From NCBI RefSeq assembly GCF_000378225.1, contig NZ_KB905146.1:62001-126000 (forward strand): a DNA stretch of 64,000 nucleotides. Direction: 5' to 3'. Under the pieces are notes generated by a model. The model did no database searches and was not told the origin of the DNA. It was given only the letters and a program-made list of their open reading frames with translations. The stretch comes from Methylophilus methylotrophus DSM 46235 = ATCC 53528 (lineage in GTDB: Bacteria > Pseudomonadota > Gammaproteobacteria > Burkholderiales > Methylophilaceae). The position numbers were made by a program, and so were the translations under genes. Shown piece by piece: positions 48,247-57,161 of the stretch; positions within the stretch are counted from its first letter, which is position 1, and every line of letters starts with the position of its first letter.

Positions 48247-50112
48247 TTACAGTGAGAAAACGTTCAGTGCACCGCCGCCAGGAGCAGCGTTGTACTTGGT
48301 CAACTCTTTGTAGCCACCAGCAGCACCCAGCGCGTCGGTGTCGTTGGTCATACCCAGGTTCATCGCAACACCAGCCCAACCGCCGATACCGGACAGCACG
48401 CCAACGTATTGTTTACCCTTGTTGCCGTATGTGAATGCGTTACCAATCACGCCAGAACCAACTTGGAATTTCCACAGTTCTTTACCGTTTTGTGCATCAA
48501 CAGCTTTGAACCAACGATCCAGAGTACCGTAGAACACGATGTTAGAAGCTGTAGTCAGAGCACCGCCCCAAGCAGAGAACTTCTCTTTGTTGTACCAAAC
48601 TTTTTTGTTGGTCATTGGGTCGTAAGCACCGAAACCACCCATCACGCCGTCTGGACCAGCAAACATGGTCAATGTCGCACCAACCCATGGTTGACCAGCA
48701 ACGTATTTGGATTCAACTGGCTCGTATGTCATACATACGTGGTTCAATGGTGTGTACATCAGACCAGTTTTTGGAGAGTAAGCAGCTGGCTGTTGGTCTT
48801 TAGTACCCAGAGCAGCTGGGCAAACACCCTTAGCGTTGTAGTCTTGGTGAGTAGAAGCAGATGCCAGTTTGTTAGGCACACCTGTTTTCAGGTCAATATC
48901 AGTTGCCCAGTTAACGAATGGGTGTACTTTTTCAGCAGCTACCAATGTGCCGTTACCAGCTTGCCATGTGTAGATGAAACCGTTACGGTCATGGTGCCAT
49001 GCGTATGTTTTGCCACCTTTGTCGAACAGGATCACTTCGTTAATACCGTCGTAGTCCCACTCATCGTGTGGAGTCATTTGCATGCCCCATTTAGCCACGC
49101 CAGTATCCAAATCACGAGCAAAAATTGTCATGGACCATTTGTTGTCGCCTGGACGTACATCTGGGTTCCATACGGATGGGTTACCAGTACCGTAGTAAAC
49201 CAGGTTTGTACGTGCATCATATGGCCACCAGCCCCATACGGAACCGCCACCATGCTGCCAGCCGTCTTTCACAGCTTGTGGTTTCAACCAAGTACGTGTA
49301 CCTAGTTCTTTTTCACCAATTTTCAGGCTGTCGTTAGCCAATTTTTTGAAAGAACCACCTTGCTTGTTACCGCCGTTTACATCTTCGTAAACTGACAGAG
49401 CATTGTAAGATGGGTTTTCTTTGTTGAAGTCAGCACCGATCAATACTTCGCTGTCTGGGCCTGTAGAGTAAGCTTTCCATGCCAGGGAACCGTCTTTGAT
49501 GTTGTATGCAGCGATAAAGCAACGTACGCCGAATTCAGCACCTGAACAACCGGTCAATACTTTGTCTTTGATCACGTGTGGCGCGTTGGTGTTAGTTGCA
49601 CCGACTTTTGGATCAGTGTTTTTAACATCCCATACTTTAGCACCAGTTTTTGCATCTAAAGCAACCAACATACCGTCGTTTTGTTGCAGGTAGATTTTAC
49701 CGTCGCCGTAGCCCAGACCACGAGAAACGTTGTCACAGCACAGAACTGCTTGAACGCTTGGGTCTTGTTTAGGGAAATAAGACCAAACGATTTTTTGGTT
49801 ATCGTTCAAGTCCAAAGCATATACGTTGTTTGGGAAAGCAGTGTGAACATACATCATGTTGCCCACAACCACTGGAGAACCTTCGTGACCACGGTTTACA
49901 CCAGTCGCGAATGTCCAAGCAGCTTTCAGGTTTTTAACGTTGCCTTTGTTGATTTGAGCCAAGGCGCTGTAACCGTTGTTGTTATGTTGTCCACGTGGGT
50001 GAACCCAGTTATTTGAATCTTTCATTGCAGCTTCTTGGTCTGCAGCTGCGAAAGCAACCATTGGCAATGCTGCCACCAGACCCAAGGCCAGTTTGATTTT
50101 GTTAACTTGCAT
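48247..50112 (-). CDS. xoxF: Lanthanide-dependent PQQ methanol dehydrogenase
   Basis: Periplasmic quinoprotein oxidising methanol. From the ATG at 50112 (GGAGATCA upstream) it has 621 residues with a signal peptide ending near AFA. Features are the adjacent-cysteine disulfide C125-C126 in AVLCCDNV, tryptophan-docking repeats of the beta-propeller, and D353-Y354-D355 in HDEWDYDGIN. The extra aspartate two residues after the catalytic one is the lanthanide ligand that distinguishes XoxF from calcium-dependent MxaF, which has alanine there. The sequence looks closest to the XoxF4 clade of Methylophilaceae, by inference only. Confidence 0.97.
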   Translation of the reverse strand: MQVNKIKLALGLVAALPMVAFAAADQEAAMKDSNNWVHPRGQHNNNGYSALAQINKGNVKNLKAAWTFATGVNRGHEGSPVVVGNMMYVHTAFPNNVYALDLNDNQKIVWSYFPKQDPSVQAVLCCDNVSRGLGYGDGKIYLQQNDGMLVALDAKTGAKVWDVKNTDPKVGATNTNAPHVIKDKVLTGCSGAEFGVRCFIAAYNIKDGSLAWKAYSTGPDSEVLIGADFNKENPSYNALSVYEDVNGGNKQGGSFKKLANDSLKIGEKELGTRTWLKPQAVKDGWQHGGGSVWGWWPYDARTNLVYYGTGNPSVWNPDVRPGDNKWSMTIFARDLDTGVAKWGMQMTPHDEWDYDGINEVILFDKGGKTYAWHHDRNGFIYTWQAGNGTLVAAEKVHPFVNWATDIDLKTGVPNKLASASTHQDYNAKGVCPAALGTKDQQPAAYSPKTGLMYTPLNHVCMTYEPVESKYVAGQPWVGATLTMFAGPDGVMGGFGAYDPMTNKKVWYNKEKFSAWGGALTTASNIVFYGTLDRWFKAVDAQNGKELWKFQVGSGVIGNAFTYGNKGKQYVGVLSGIGGWAGVAMNLGMTNDTDALGAAGGYKELTKYNAAPGGGALNVFSL

Positions 50113-50278
50113 ATTGATCTCCAAAGTTAGTACTAAGGGTTTAATATAAGTACACATTTAATTTCGCCAACACTAGGATCAGCCCAATTAAATTTTTACG
50201 CATACTTTACACATTGATGGTTAGGGAAAAACTCCTGACTGATCGTGGAATTTATCACTTCCCGCATGTGAGGATTGC

Positions 50279-50307
50279 AATATAGAACAATTTGTTTTCA
50301 ATTGCAA
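50279..50307 (-). promoter_or_regulatory. Sigma70-type promoter of xoxF
   Basis: On the minus strand TTGCAA (50307-50302) and TATATT (50284-50279) are separated by 17 bases. Transcription would start near 50272, giving a leader of about 160 bases before xoxF. Confidence 0.65.
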
Positions 50308-50311
50308 CAGT

Positions 50312-50332
50312 TTGGTTACAAATTGGTTACAA
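50312..50332 (-). promoter_or_regulatory. Tandem repeats next to the xoxF -35 box
   Basis: TTGTAACCAA occurs twice on the minus strand with an 11-base period (50332-50323 and 50321-50312), ending four bases upstream of the -35 box. One helical turn between repeats and this position suit an activator binding on one face of the DNA. The rest of the 50113-50419 gap holds the leader and, on the other side, the AT-rich region before the proline iminopeptidase gene. Confidence 0.58.
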
Positions 50333-50419
50333 TTTTTTCTAATTATTTTTTGTTAGTTTTTTGCCACCTTTTTTATTCATTTTTTCTCAATAAAAATCAT
50401 ATAGTTAAGAAAATAAACC

Positions 50420-51370
50420 ATGACAACATCCTCTCTGTACCCCGAATGCCTGCCTTATAACCAAACTGTCATTCCTGTTACAACCACACACTCTATTTAT
50501 GTAGAAGAATGTGGCAATCCGCATGGCATGCCTGTCATTTTCTTGCATGGTGGTCCCGGCAGTGGATGCAATCCGGCTCAAAGGCGCTTTTTCGATCCGG
50601 ACCATTATCGGATTATCCTGTTTGATCAGCGCGGTTGTGGCCGTAGCCAGCCCGCTGGCGAAACGAAAGAGAACAACACCCAGGCCCTGGTTGCAGATAT
50701 TGAAACCATACGAAATTACCTGGAGATAGAACGTTGGCATGTATTTGGTGGGTCGTGGGGCAGTACACTCGCGCTGGCATATGCCAACACCCACCCCTCG
50801 CCGGTGGTTAGCCTGACGTTAAGAGGCATATTTCTTAGCAGGCCACATGAAATCCGCTGGTTTCTCGGGCAGGTGGCTCTATTTTTCCCGGAGGCCTGGC
50901 AGACCTTGCTGGCACCCGTCCCCACCAGCCAGCGGGAAAATATCCTGGATTACTACGCGAGCCTGGTGTTTGATGAAGATATCTCCATCAGCATTCCGGC
51001 AGCCATAAGCTGGAATGCTTTTGAAGCGAGCATCATGAGCCTGATTCCAAAGATGGACAGTGCTGAGGTGAATGGCGCAATTGAATTGGCACGCGCAAGG
51101 GTGCAAATCCACTACATACAACATTTATGTTTCGTCGATGGTGATGAGATGTTACAGACTGCAGCCAAGCAGCTAGCTGACATCCCGACTACCATTGTAC
51201 AGGGCCGTTATGACATGGTATGCCCACCACAGACTGCCTGGGAGCTCGCAAAGGCCTTACCGCATGCAACTTTGGTCATGGTACCCGATGCCGGACATTC
51301 GGCAATGGAACCTGGCACCTGCCAGGCTTTAATGGCAGCGACCGAGCAATATAAACGGTTGGCTGCATAA
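50420..51370 (+). CDS. pip: Proline iminopeptidase
   Basis: Alpha/beta hydrolase that removes N-terminal proline from peptides. The 316 residues have the oxyanion-hole motif LHGGPGSGCNPAQRRFFDP, FDQRGCGRSQP, and the nucleophile elbow GGSWGSTLALAYA. The catalytic histidine is in DAGHSAMEPG, and the aspartate lies near GRYDMVCP. No signal peptide, so it is cytoplasmic. Divergent from xoxF. Confidence 0.96.
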   Translation: MTTSSLYPECLPYNQTVIPVTTTHSIYVEECGNPHGMPVIFLHGGPGSGCNPAQRRFFDPDHYRIILFDQRGCGRSQPAGETKENNTQALVADIETIRNYLEIERWHVFGGSWGSTLALAYANTHPSPVVSLTLRGIFLSRPHEIRWFLGQVALFFPEAWQTLLAPVPTSQRENILDYYASLVFDEDISISIPAAISWNAFEASIMSLIPKMDSAEVNGAIELARARVQIHYIQHLCFVDGDEMLQTAAKQLADIPTTIVQGRYDMVCPPQTAWELAKALPHATLVMVPDAGHSAMEPGTCQALMAATEQYKRLAA

Positions 51371-51395
51371 TCGATCGCAAAGTGGAACGGACTTT

Positions 51396-52685
51396 ATGCA
51401 ATCTGCGTCATGGAAACTGTTGCTGCAGCAATGGCTAAGTGCAAAACAGCGTCTATTGTCTTATCGCTACTGCACGCCGCTATTTGTCATTCATACTACC
51501 TTGCAAGGGGTCACCAGGCACCGCTTGATGGGGCTGGCTGCCGCACTCTCCTTCTATGCGTTGTTTGCCCTGATTCCGCTGATCGTGCTGATTTTCTTTT
51601 TAATCAGCCACCTAGTGTATTCATCTGATTACGCCATTGTAAAACTGGCCATACTCACCAGTAATCTGCTGCCTGAATTCAGCCAGCGCATCATGGTCGA
51701 GGTTTATCACAATACACGCACCAAGGCAGGCTGGGGAGTGATTGGTTTCCTGATCTTGTTATGGACGATTACGCCCCTCGCAGCCTATATGCGATCAAGC
51801 TTTCACCTGATTGCGAGCCGCAATGATGCCAACTCGTTCTGGTATAAGAAATTTCATGATGTGCTGGCCGTGCTGGGTGTTCTACTCGTCTTTTTTTTAT
51901 TTACTGCTGCGGGCTTTGTGCTGGAAAGCATGATTGTTTTTTTAGCCAACCACCTCCCGGCAACATTCATTAACCATGTCGGCTCCATCCTCTCACTCAC
52001 CTTGACGACATTGCTGATTGCTGGCTTCTATCATGCGTTTTCCCCGCTCCAGGTACACTGGCGCCACCTCTTGCTTTCAGCCTTTCTAACTGCAAGTCTA
52101 TGGATGCTCATGCGGCCGGCTTTTGGCTTGTTTTTGAGTTTGAACAAGAACTTCGGGGCTGTATTTGGCAGCATGAAAGCCATGTTTATCTCCATCAGTT
52201 GGCTATATCTGAATTTTGCCGTATTTTTAATTGGCATTGAATTGATGGTGACTCTCAAGCAAAAAGACGTTTTGCTATTGAAAGGCCTGTTCGACGACAT
52301 TCCCAATCAGCAGCATTATTTGCAGGCGCTAATGCAGACCTATGGCCAGACTTATACAGAGGGTCATTATGTGTTTAAAGAAGGTGATGCGAACCACCAT
52401 TACTACATGGTGATAGATGGCACACTACATTTAAACCAGCAGCAAGCAGATGGCACCGATAAAACATTGCGCATTCTGCAGTATGGTGATTTTTTTGGCG
52501 ATATTGCTTTATTTTCATCCATGCCAGTGACCGCCAGCGCAGTGGTTGTTTCGCCCCAAGCCTCCGTGATAGAGATTGAGGCCGACGTCATGGAGAACCT
52601 GCTCATTGAAGATCCGAAAATTGCAGTGCGTCTGCTAAAACAACTGTCTCATCATGCGCAAGTGAAGCCAGCGATGCCTATATAA
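51396..52685 (+). CDS. YihY/BrkB membrane protein fused to a cyclic-nucleotide-binding domain
   Basis: 429 residues. The N-terminal 285 or so form a YihY/BrkB family membrane unit with about six hydrophobic segments, including RLMGLAAALSFYALFALIPL and FISISWLYLNFAVFLIG. The C-terminal 120 form a Crp-like nucleotide-binding fold (EGHYVFKEGDANHHYYMVIDG, then YGDFFGDIALFSSMPVTAS). The phosphate-cassette position reads GDIALFSSMPVTAS, lacking the R of the classical cAMP motif RTA, so another ligand or none is possible. Start is 26 bases after pip. Function unknown. Confidence 0.9.
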   Translation: MQSASWKLLLQQWLSAKQRLLSYRYCTPLFVIHTTLQGVTRHRLMGLAAALSFYALFALIPLIVLIFFLISHLVYSSDYAIVKLAILTSNLLPEFSQRIMVEVYHNTRTKAGWGVIGFLILLWTITPLAAYMRSSFHLIASRNDANSFWYKKFHDVLAVLGVLLVFFLFTAAGFVLESMIVFLANHLPATFINHVGSILSLTLTTLLIAGFYHAFSPLQVHWRHLLLSAFLTASLWMLMRPAFGLFLSLNKNFGAVFGSMKAMFISISWLYLNFAVFLIGIELMVTLKQKDVLLLKGLFDDIPNQQHYLQALMQTYGQTYTEGHYVFKEGDANHHYYMVIDGTLHLNQQQADGTDKTLRILQYGDFFGDIALFSSMPVTASAVVVSPQASVIEIEADVMENLLIEDPKIAVRLLKQLSHHAQVKPAMPI

Positions 52686-52737
52686 CCGTTGTGCTAACGA
52701 TATTTGCGCCAAATCAATGCAGACAAACATTGCGAAA

Positions 52738-52764
52738 TTGTAAGATGTGTTACAAAATTGTAAC
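52738..52764 (+). promoter_or_regulatory. GTTACAA half-sites before the TPR-oxygenase gene
   Basis: GTTACAA and TTGTAAC form an inverted repeat around AA (52749-52764), and a further TTGTAAG stands at 52738. The same word TTGTAAC makes up the tandem repeats before xoxF. It lies 22 bases before the downstream start codon, where a repressor could act. Confidence 0.38.
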
Positions 52765-52785
52765 CATCTTTGGAATTTTCGAATC

Positions 52786-54291
52786 ATGGCTGCTCCCCTT
52801 TCACAAGAGATCAATACACTGATACAACAATTGAATCACGGGCAATTTGAAACCGTGATTCAGCGCGCACGTCCTTTGGCTGCACAATATCCACGAGAAT
52901 TTATTCTGCACCACCTGCTGGCATTAGCACTCGACCAAACCCAGCAATACGTGCTGGCTGCCCAGGCCTATGAAAAAGCGTTGCAACTCAACCCCAAAGC
53001 AGCAGAGCTTTGGTTCAACTATGCCATCGTCCAAACACAATTGGATGCGTTGCCAGCGGCCGAGCAGGCCTATCGCAAGGCGATTGCATTGAATCCGCAG
53101 TTCTTTGAGGCACATGGCAATCTGGGGACGGTCTTGCAAAAACAGGGGCGCCTGGATGAGGCCATGGCAAGTTACCAACAGGGATTGCGTATCCAGCCGC
53201 AAGACGCGCGAGGTCACTTCAACCTGGGGACAGTATTGCGTGATAAAGGACAGCTGTCGGCAGCTGTGCAGAGCTACGAGCGTGCGATTATGCTGTTCCC
53301 CAATTACACCGATGCCTATAACAACTTAGGTGAAACCTGGCGCGACCAAGGCGATATGTCCAAGGCGGTGCAATACTATCAAGAGGCCCTGCAGCGCAAT
53401 CCACAACATCCGGGGGCCAATTACAACATGGGCGAGTTTTTATATCTGGCCAAGCGCTTTGAAGAAGCGATCCCACATTTCCAGGCTTCTCAGCTGGATG
53501 ACTGGCAAGCCCGCGTGCTTTATTGCTTATACCGGGCCGAAAAATTCGCCGCCTTCAAGCAACTACGTGACGACATTATCAAGCAAGCCCCGCATACCGC
53601 ACCATTTATTGCAACATTATCCACCCATTACAGCCTTAATCATGGCGAACCAGACCCCTACCAGTTTTGTCCTGATGGACTCTCGTTTGTTTATCACCGC
53701 AGCTTGCCAGAACTAGCGCCTGGCAGCCCGCTATTAGCAGCACTCCTGGAAAGCATTGCGCAAGCAGACATCGCAGAACGCAAGCAAGCACGCCTAACCA
53801 ATGGCAAACAGTCCGCTGGCAATTTGTTCAAACGCCCCGAAGAAGCCTTCAGAACATTGGGCGAATTGGTAAAGCGGGAATTCCGTCAATATCGTGACCA
53901 ATTCCAACATGCAGAGTGCGCCCTGATCACTCATTTTCCGGACACACTGGAATTTACCAGTTCATGGTATGTAAAAATGCAAAAAGGGGGGCACCTGGAT
54001 GCGCATATTCATGAAATCGGCTGGATCAGTGGCGCTGTTTACCTGGCGATGCCACAAACATTGGATCCACGAGAAGGCGCCTTTGAATATGGTACCCATG
54101 GCGATCATTATCCCCAGTTGCATAACAACTTTCCCACGCGCTTTATCAAACCCAATATAGGGGATATCGTACTTTTTCCCTCGTCCCTGTTTCACAGAAC
54201 CATCCCATTTAATGCGGATGCGGAACGCATTTGCGTCGCGTTTGATTTAAAACCGGCAGTACATCTGGTAAGCGCAAGAAACCAGTACTAG
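52786..54291 (+). CDS. TPR protein with C-terminal 2-oxoglutarate/Fe(II) oxygenase-like domain
   Basis: 501 residues from the ATG at 52786. About five or six tetratricopeptide repeats fill residues 10-240 (for example LNPKAAELWFNYAIVQTQLD). The C-terminal part from about 370 resembles the putative 2OG-Fe(II) oxygenase family (PF13759-like): SSWYVKMQKGGHLDAHIHE and GDIVLFPSSLFHRTIPF, with H-x-H and a later H as likely iron ligands and R in AERICVAFDL as possible 2OG contact. The substrate, perhaps a protein or peptide bound by the TPRs, is unknown. Confidence 0.85.
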   Translation: MAAPLSQEINTLIQQLNHGQFETVIQRARPLAAQYPREFILHHLLALALDQTQQYVLAAQAYEKALQLNPKAAELWFNYAIVQTQLDALPAAEQAYRKAIALNPQFFEAHGNLGTVLQKQGRLDEAMASYQQGLRIQPQDARGHFNLGTVLRDKGQLSAAVQSYERAIMLFPNYTDAYNNLGETWRDQGDMSKAVQYYQEALQRNPQHPGANYNMGEFLYLAKRFEEAIPHFQASQLDDWQARVLYCLYRAEKFAAFKQLRDDIIKQAPHTAPFIATLSTHYSLNHGEPDPYQFCPDGLSFVYHRSLPELAPGSPLLAALLESIAQADIAERKQARLTNGKQSAGNLFKRPEEAFRTLGELVKREFRQYRDQFQHAECALITHFPDTLEFTSSWYVKMQKGGHLDAHIHEIGWISGAVYLAMPQTLDPREGAFEYGTHGDHYPQLHNNFPTRFIKPNIGDIVLFPSSLFHRTIPFNADAERICVAFDLKPAVHLVSARNQY

Positions 54292-54494
54292 ACCACTTGG
54301 TGAATATACCAATCATTCCCCCGATTAACCTGAAGGCAAACCGCCTTATCAAACCGATACAGAAATTATCAGTTTTGCGGATTGTGGATTCCATGGCGCA
54401 AGGTATGATGCTTTATGGGTATAGTGCGGCCCAGGCATCATAACCGCAGTTCCCCCATTCGCGCGATTAACAACCTTAAGGGAGTCCGATCAAT

Positions 54495-55022
54495 ATGAGC
54501 TCAGTTCGCCGGACATGTGTATTATTATTCCTGCTCAGCATGGGCATCATTCATATGGCTCAAGCGCAAACGGAAGACTTGCGCGCAACCAAGAGTGAAT
54601 TGATCTTCAATTTAGCGCTGCTGAGCCAGGCACCGAACCGACCGCAACAGGATACATACGTCATTTGCGCCTTTGAAGAAGACATTGCTCATCTAAAAGC
54701 CACCACACTGGAATCACAAAAGCTTCAAAACCTGCAAATTTTTCTGGTCACAGTAAAATCCCTTGCGGATGTTAAACGTTGCAATCTGTTATTTATTCAA
54801 GACTATGTCGTACAAAAAACGCTAGAATTGCAACAGATCATTCAAAAAGATTCTGTACTAACCGTGGTCCATCGAAGTAATCAATTTTCCGAATACAGCC
54901 ATGTCGAAATCAGTGAGCAGGACAAACACTATCAGTTCGCACTGCACCTCACCTCAGCAAAAGTGGCAGGCCTCGTCTTTGACACACGGCTGATCAAACT
55001 GGCGACTAATATCATCAATTAA
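54495..55022 (+). CDS. YfiR-like periplasmic regulator (DUF4154)
   Basis: 175 residues with a signal peptide (about 1-24, ending AQA) and a YfiR/DUF4154 domain. In Pseudomonas, YfiR represses the diguanylate cyclase YfiN from the periplasm and responds to redox state. Here C58 (YVICAFEED) and C96 (VKRCNLLF) are spaced 38 residues apart, like the structural disulfide pair of YfiR. The second YfiR cysteine pair is absent. The YfiN-like gene follows after seven bases, which supports a pair. Confidence 0.88.
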   Translation: MSSVRRTCVLLFLLSMGIIHMAQAQTEDLRATKSELIFNLALLSQAPNRPQQDTYVICAFEEDIAHLKATTLESQKLQNLQIFLVTVKSLADVKRCNLLFIQDYVVQKTLELQQIIQKDSVLTVVHRSNQFSEYSHVEISEQDKHYQFALHLTSAKVAGLVFDTRLIKLATNIIN

Positions 55023-55029
55023 TGTTCTT

Positions 55030-57108
55030 ATGATTAGACTGCTACCTCATCTCAAAATCGCACACAAGCTACTGCTCACCGAGCTGGTGATGACATTGAG
55101 TATGTTGCTGGTATTTATTGTGTTTGCATTTGGCAGTCACTACCATAGCTTGCGCACGCACCTGATTCGAGACATTCTGGTACAAATGAATGTGGTGGCC
55201 AACTCGATTGGTCCGGCAGTCATGTTTGGAGAAGTGAGTTCCGCAGTCAAAACGCTGGAACCGCTCACCGACAACCAGAATATCCGCAGCATTGTCATTC
55301 TTAACCAGCAACAGCAGCCACTACAAAGCCTGCATCCAGAACATCCAAGAACTGCGGCCGTCTGGCAATGGCTATATCCCTTTTTTGGCGACCTGGAAGT
55401 ATCGACGCCGATCATCGTCAACGAAAAAAACGTCGGTAGCTTGCAAGCGACTATCAAACAGGAACAGATTGTGGATGTGCTGATCGGCTTTGCCTGGTCA
55501 AACGCCATTGCTGTCCTGGCGGCAGCATTGACTGGCTGCCTGATCATGTGGCGACTGAATCGTAATATTGTTGACCCCATCCATGCCTTGCAAACTTTTG
55601 TCAGCAATATCACGCGCAATCATCATTACGATCAGCGCGTCAAAATCACCAGCGCAGATGAGATAGGCATGCTGGGCCACGACATTAACAACATGCTGGA
55701 AAGTATTCGCCAGCGTGACTCACAACTGCAAAAAGAACTGGAACACCGCAAGATCATTGAAGAAAAACTGCAGTTTTTAGCGCATTACGATAAAAACACT
55801 CAGTTACTTAACCGTCACGCGTTTGAAGAAGCAATTACCCGCAAAATCACTGCCACGCCGGATGACCGCAAACATGTCTACCTGCTATTACTTGATCTGG
55901 ACCGCTTCAAGATTGTTAACGATGCTTTTGGCCACGGGACCGGAGATAAATTGCTGCAACAAGTGGCCCATCGCCTGCGCGGCAACCTGTCACAAAAGGA
56001 TGCCATTTTTCGCCTGGGCGGCGACGAGTTCGCCATTTTGCTGGATGCCTCCGGACGCACGACCATAGAACAGGTCTGCAAACGCATTATCCAAACCATT
56101 TCTGCCCAGTTTATTGTCGATGACCATGAAATCCATATCGGGGTCAGTATTGGCATTGCGCTACTCAGGCCGGGCTTTGACTCAAAAACAGAGGTCATGA
56201 AAAACGCGGATGTCGCGCTTTACCAGGCCAAGGATGCTGGTCGCAATACATTTCGTTTTTACAGTGACGAAGATGAGGCTAGCACCTCTGAATTACGCAC
56301 CCTGCGCGAGGAATTGCATTTTGCGTTGCAGAACCAGGAGCTGGAGCTGTATTACCAACCGATTATTCATACCCAGCAATTGAAAACTATCGGCTTTGAA
56401 GCCCTGTTGAGATGGCGTCATCCAAGCAAAGGAGTGCTGGCACCGGACCAGTTCATCAGTCTGGCTGAAGGCTCAGGACTCATTATCAGCATCGGTGCCT
56501 GGGTGATTCACCAGTCACTCAAGCAACTGGCGATGTGGCAGGAGATGTTTGACCGCGACCTGTTCATGAATGTGAATATCTCCTCACGGCAGCTTGATGA
56601 CGACAGCCTATCGAATACCATACGTCATGCACTGGACTTCTACCATATTGCGCCTCGCACATTAAACCTCGAGATCACGGAATCCATGGTCATGCGGAAT
56701 ATTGAATCGGCCAAGCAAATTCTTTACTCCCTGAAACAACTGGGGATAGGTATTGCCATCGATGACTTTGGCATCGGCCATTCGTCGATGAACTACCTGA
56801 AACAATTGCCGGTGGATATCCTTAAAATTGACAAGCAATTTACAGCAGGCATCCCACAAGACAAGGTGGATATCGCGATTGTCGATGCCTTGGTGGCGCT
56901 CGCGGTTAGTCTGAACCTCAAAGTGGTTGCCGAAGGCGTGGAAAGCGCCATCCAGTTTGAATACTTGCAATACAAGCTGTGCCATCATGTGCAAGGTTAT
57001 TTATTCAGTGCCGCCCTGTCTGCCAGCCAAACCACCACATTTATGGCCGAGTTTCCCGAGAGTATTCCGGCCATGTTTCGTAAAGTTGCGGGCTCTACAG
57101 GTTCTTAA
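55030..57108 (+). CDS. YfiN-like CHASE8-HAMP-GGDEF-EAL protein
   Basis: 692-residue inner-membrane c-di-GMP enzyme. Two membrane segments (about 15-35 and 155-175) enclose a CHASE8-type periplasmic domain. A HAMP domain is followed by GGDEF (LGGDEFAILL near residue 330) and EAL (FEALLRWRHP near residue 455), both with intact signature residues, so synthesis and breakdown are both possible. YfiN of Pseudomonas has no EAL domain. It is coupled to the YfiR-like gene upstream and precedes a FadL-type gene. Confidence 0.93.
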   Translation: MIRLLPHLKIAHKLLLTELVMTLSMLLVFIVFAFGSHYHSLRTHLIRDILVQMNVVANSIGPAVMFGEVSSAVKTLEPLTDNQNIRSIVILNQQQQPLQSLHPEHPRTAAVWQWLYPFFGDLEVSTPIIVNEKNVGSLQATIKQEQIVDVLIGFAWSNAIAVLAAALTGCLIMWRLNRNIVDPIHALQTFVSNITRNHHYDQRVKITSADEIGMLGHDINNMLESIRQRDSQLQKELEHRKIIEEKLQFLAHYDKNTQLLNRHAFEEAITRKITATPDDRKHVYLLLLDLDRFKIVNDAFGHGTGDKLLQQVAHRLRGNLSQKDAIFRLGGDEFAILLDASGRTTIEQVCKRIIQTISAQFIVDDHEIHIGVSIGIALLRPGFDSKTEVMKNADVALYQAKDAGRNTFRFYSDEDEASTSELRTLREELHFALQNQELELYYQPIIHTQQLKTIGFEALLRWRHPSKGVLAPDQFISLAEGSGLIISIGAWVIHQSLKQLAMWQEMFDRDLFMNVNISSRQLDDDSLSNTIRHALDFYHIAPRTLNLEITESMVMRNIESAKQILYSLKQLGIGIAIDDFGIGHSSMNYLKQLPVDILKIDKQFTAGIPQDKVDIAIVDALVALAVSLNLKVVAEGVESAIQFEYLQYKLCHHVQGYLFSAALSASQTTTFMAEFPESIPAMFRKVAGSTGS

Positions 57109-57161
57109 GTAAACGCGTTTTAAAAATAAGCAAGTAACAAAAAATATGTCTGGGGGAATAC

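Noticed and set aside
48409-49305. 298-codon plus-strand open frame opposite xoxF
   Set aside because: It is fully antisense to a highly expressed gene with strong codon bias, has no recognisable domain or ribosome binding site, and is rich in V, C, H and W as expected of a shadow frame.
54292-54494. Possible features in the gap before the YfiR-like gene
   Set aside because: A small AAGGC/GCCTT hairpin is visible but has no T-run, and no coding frame or promoter is convincing.
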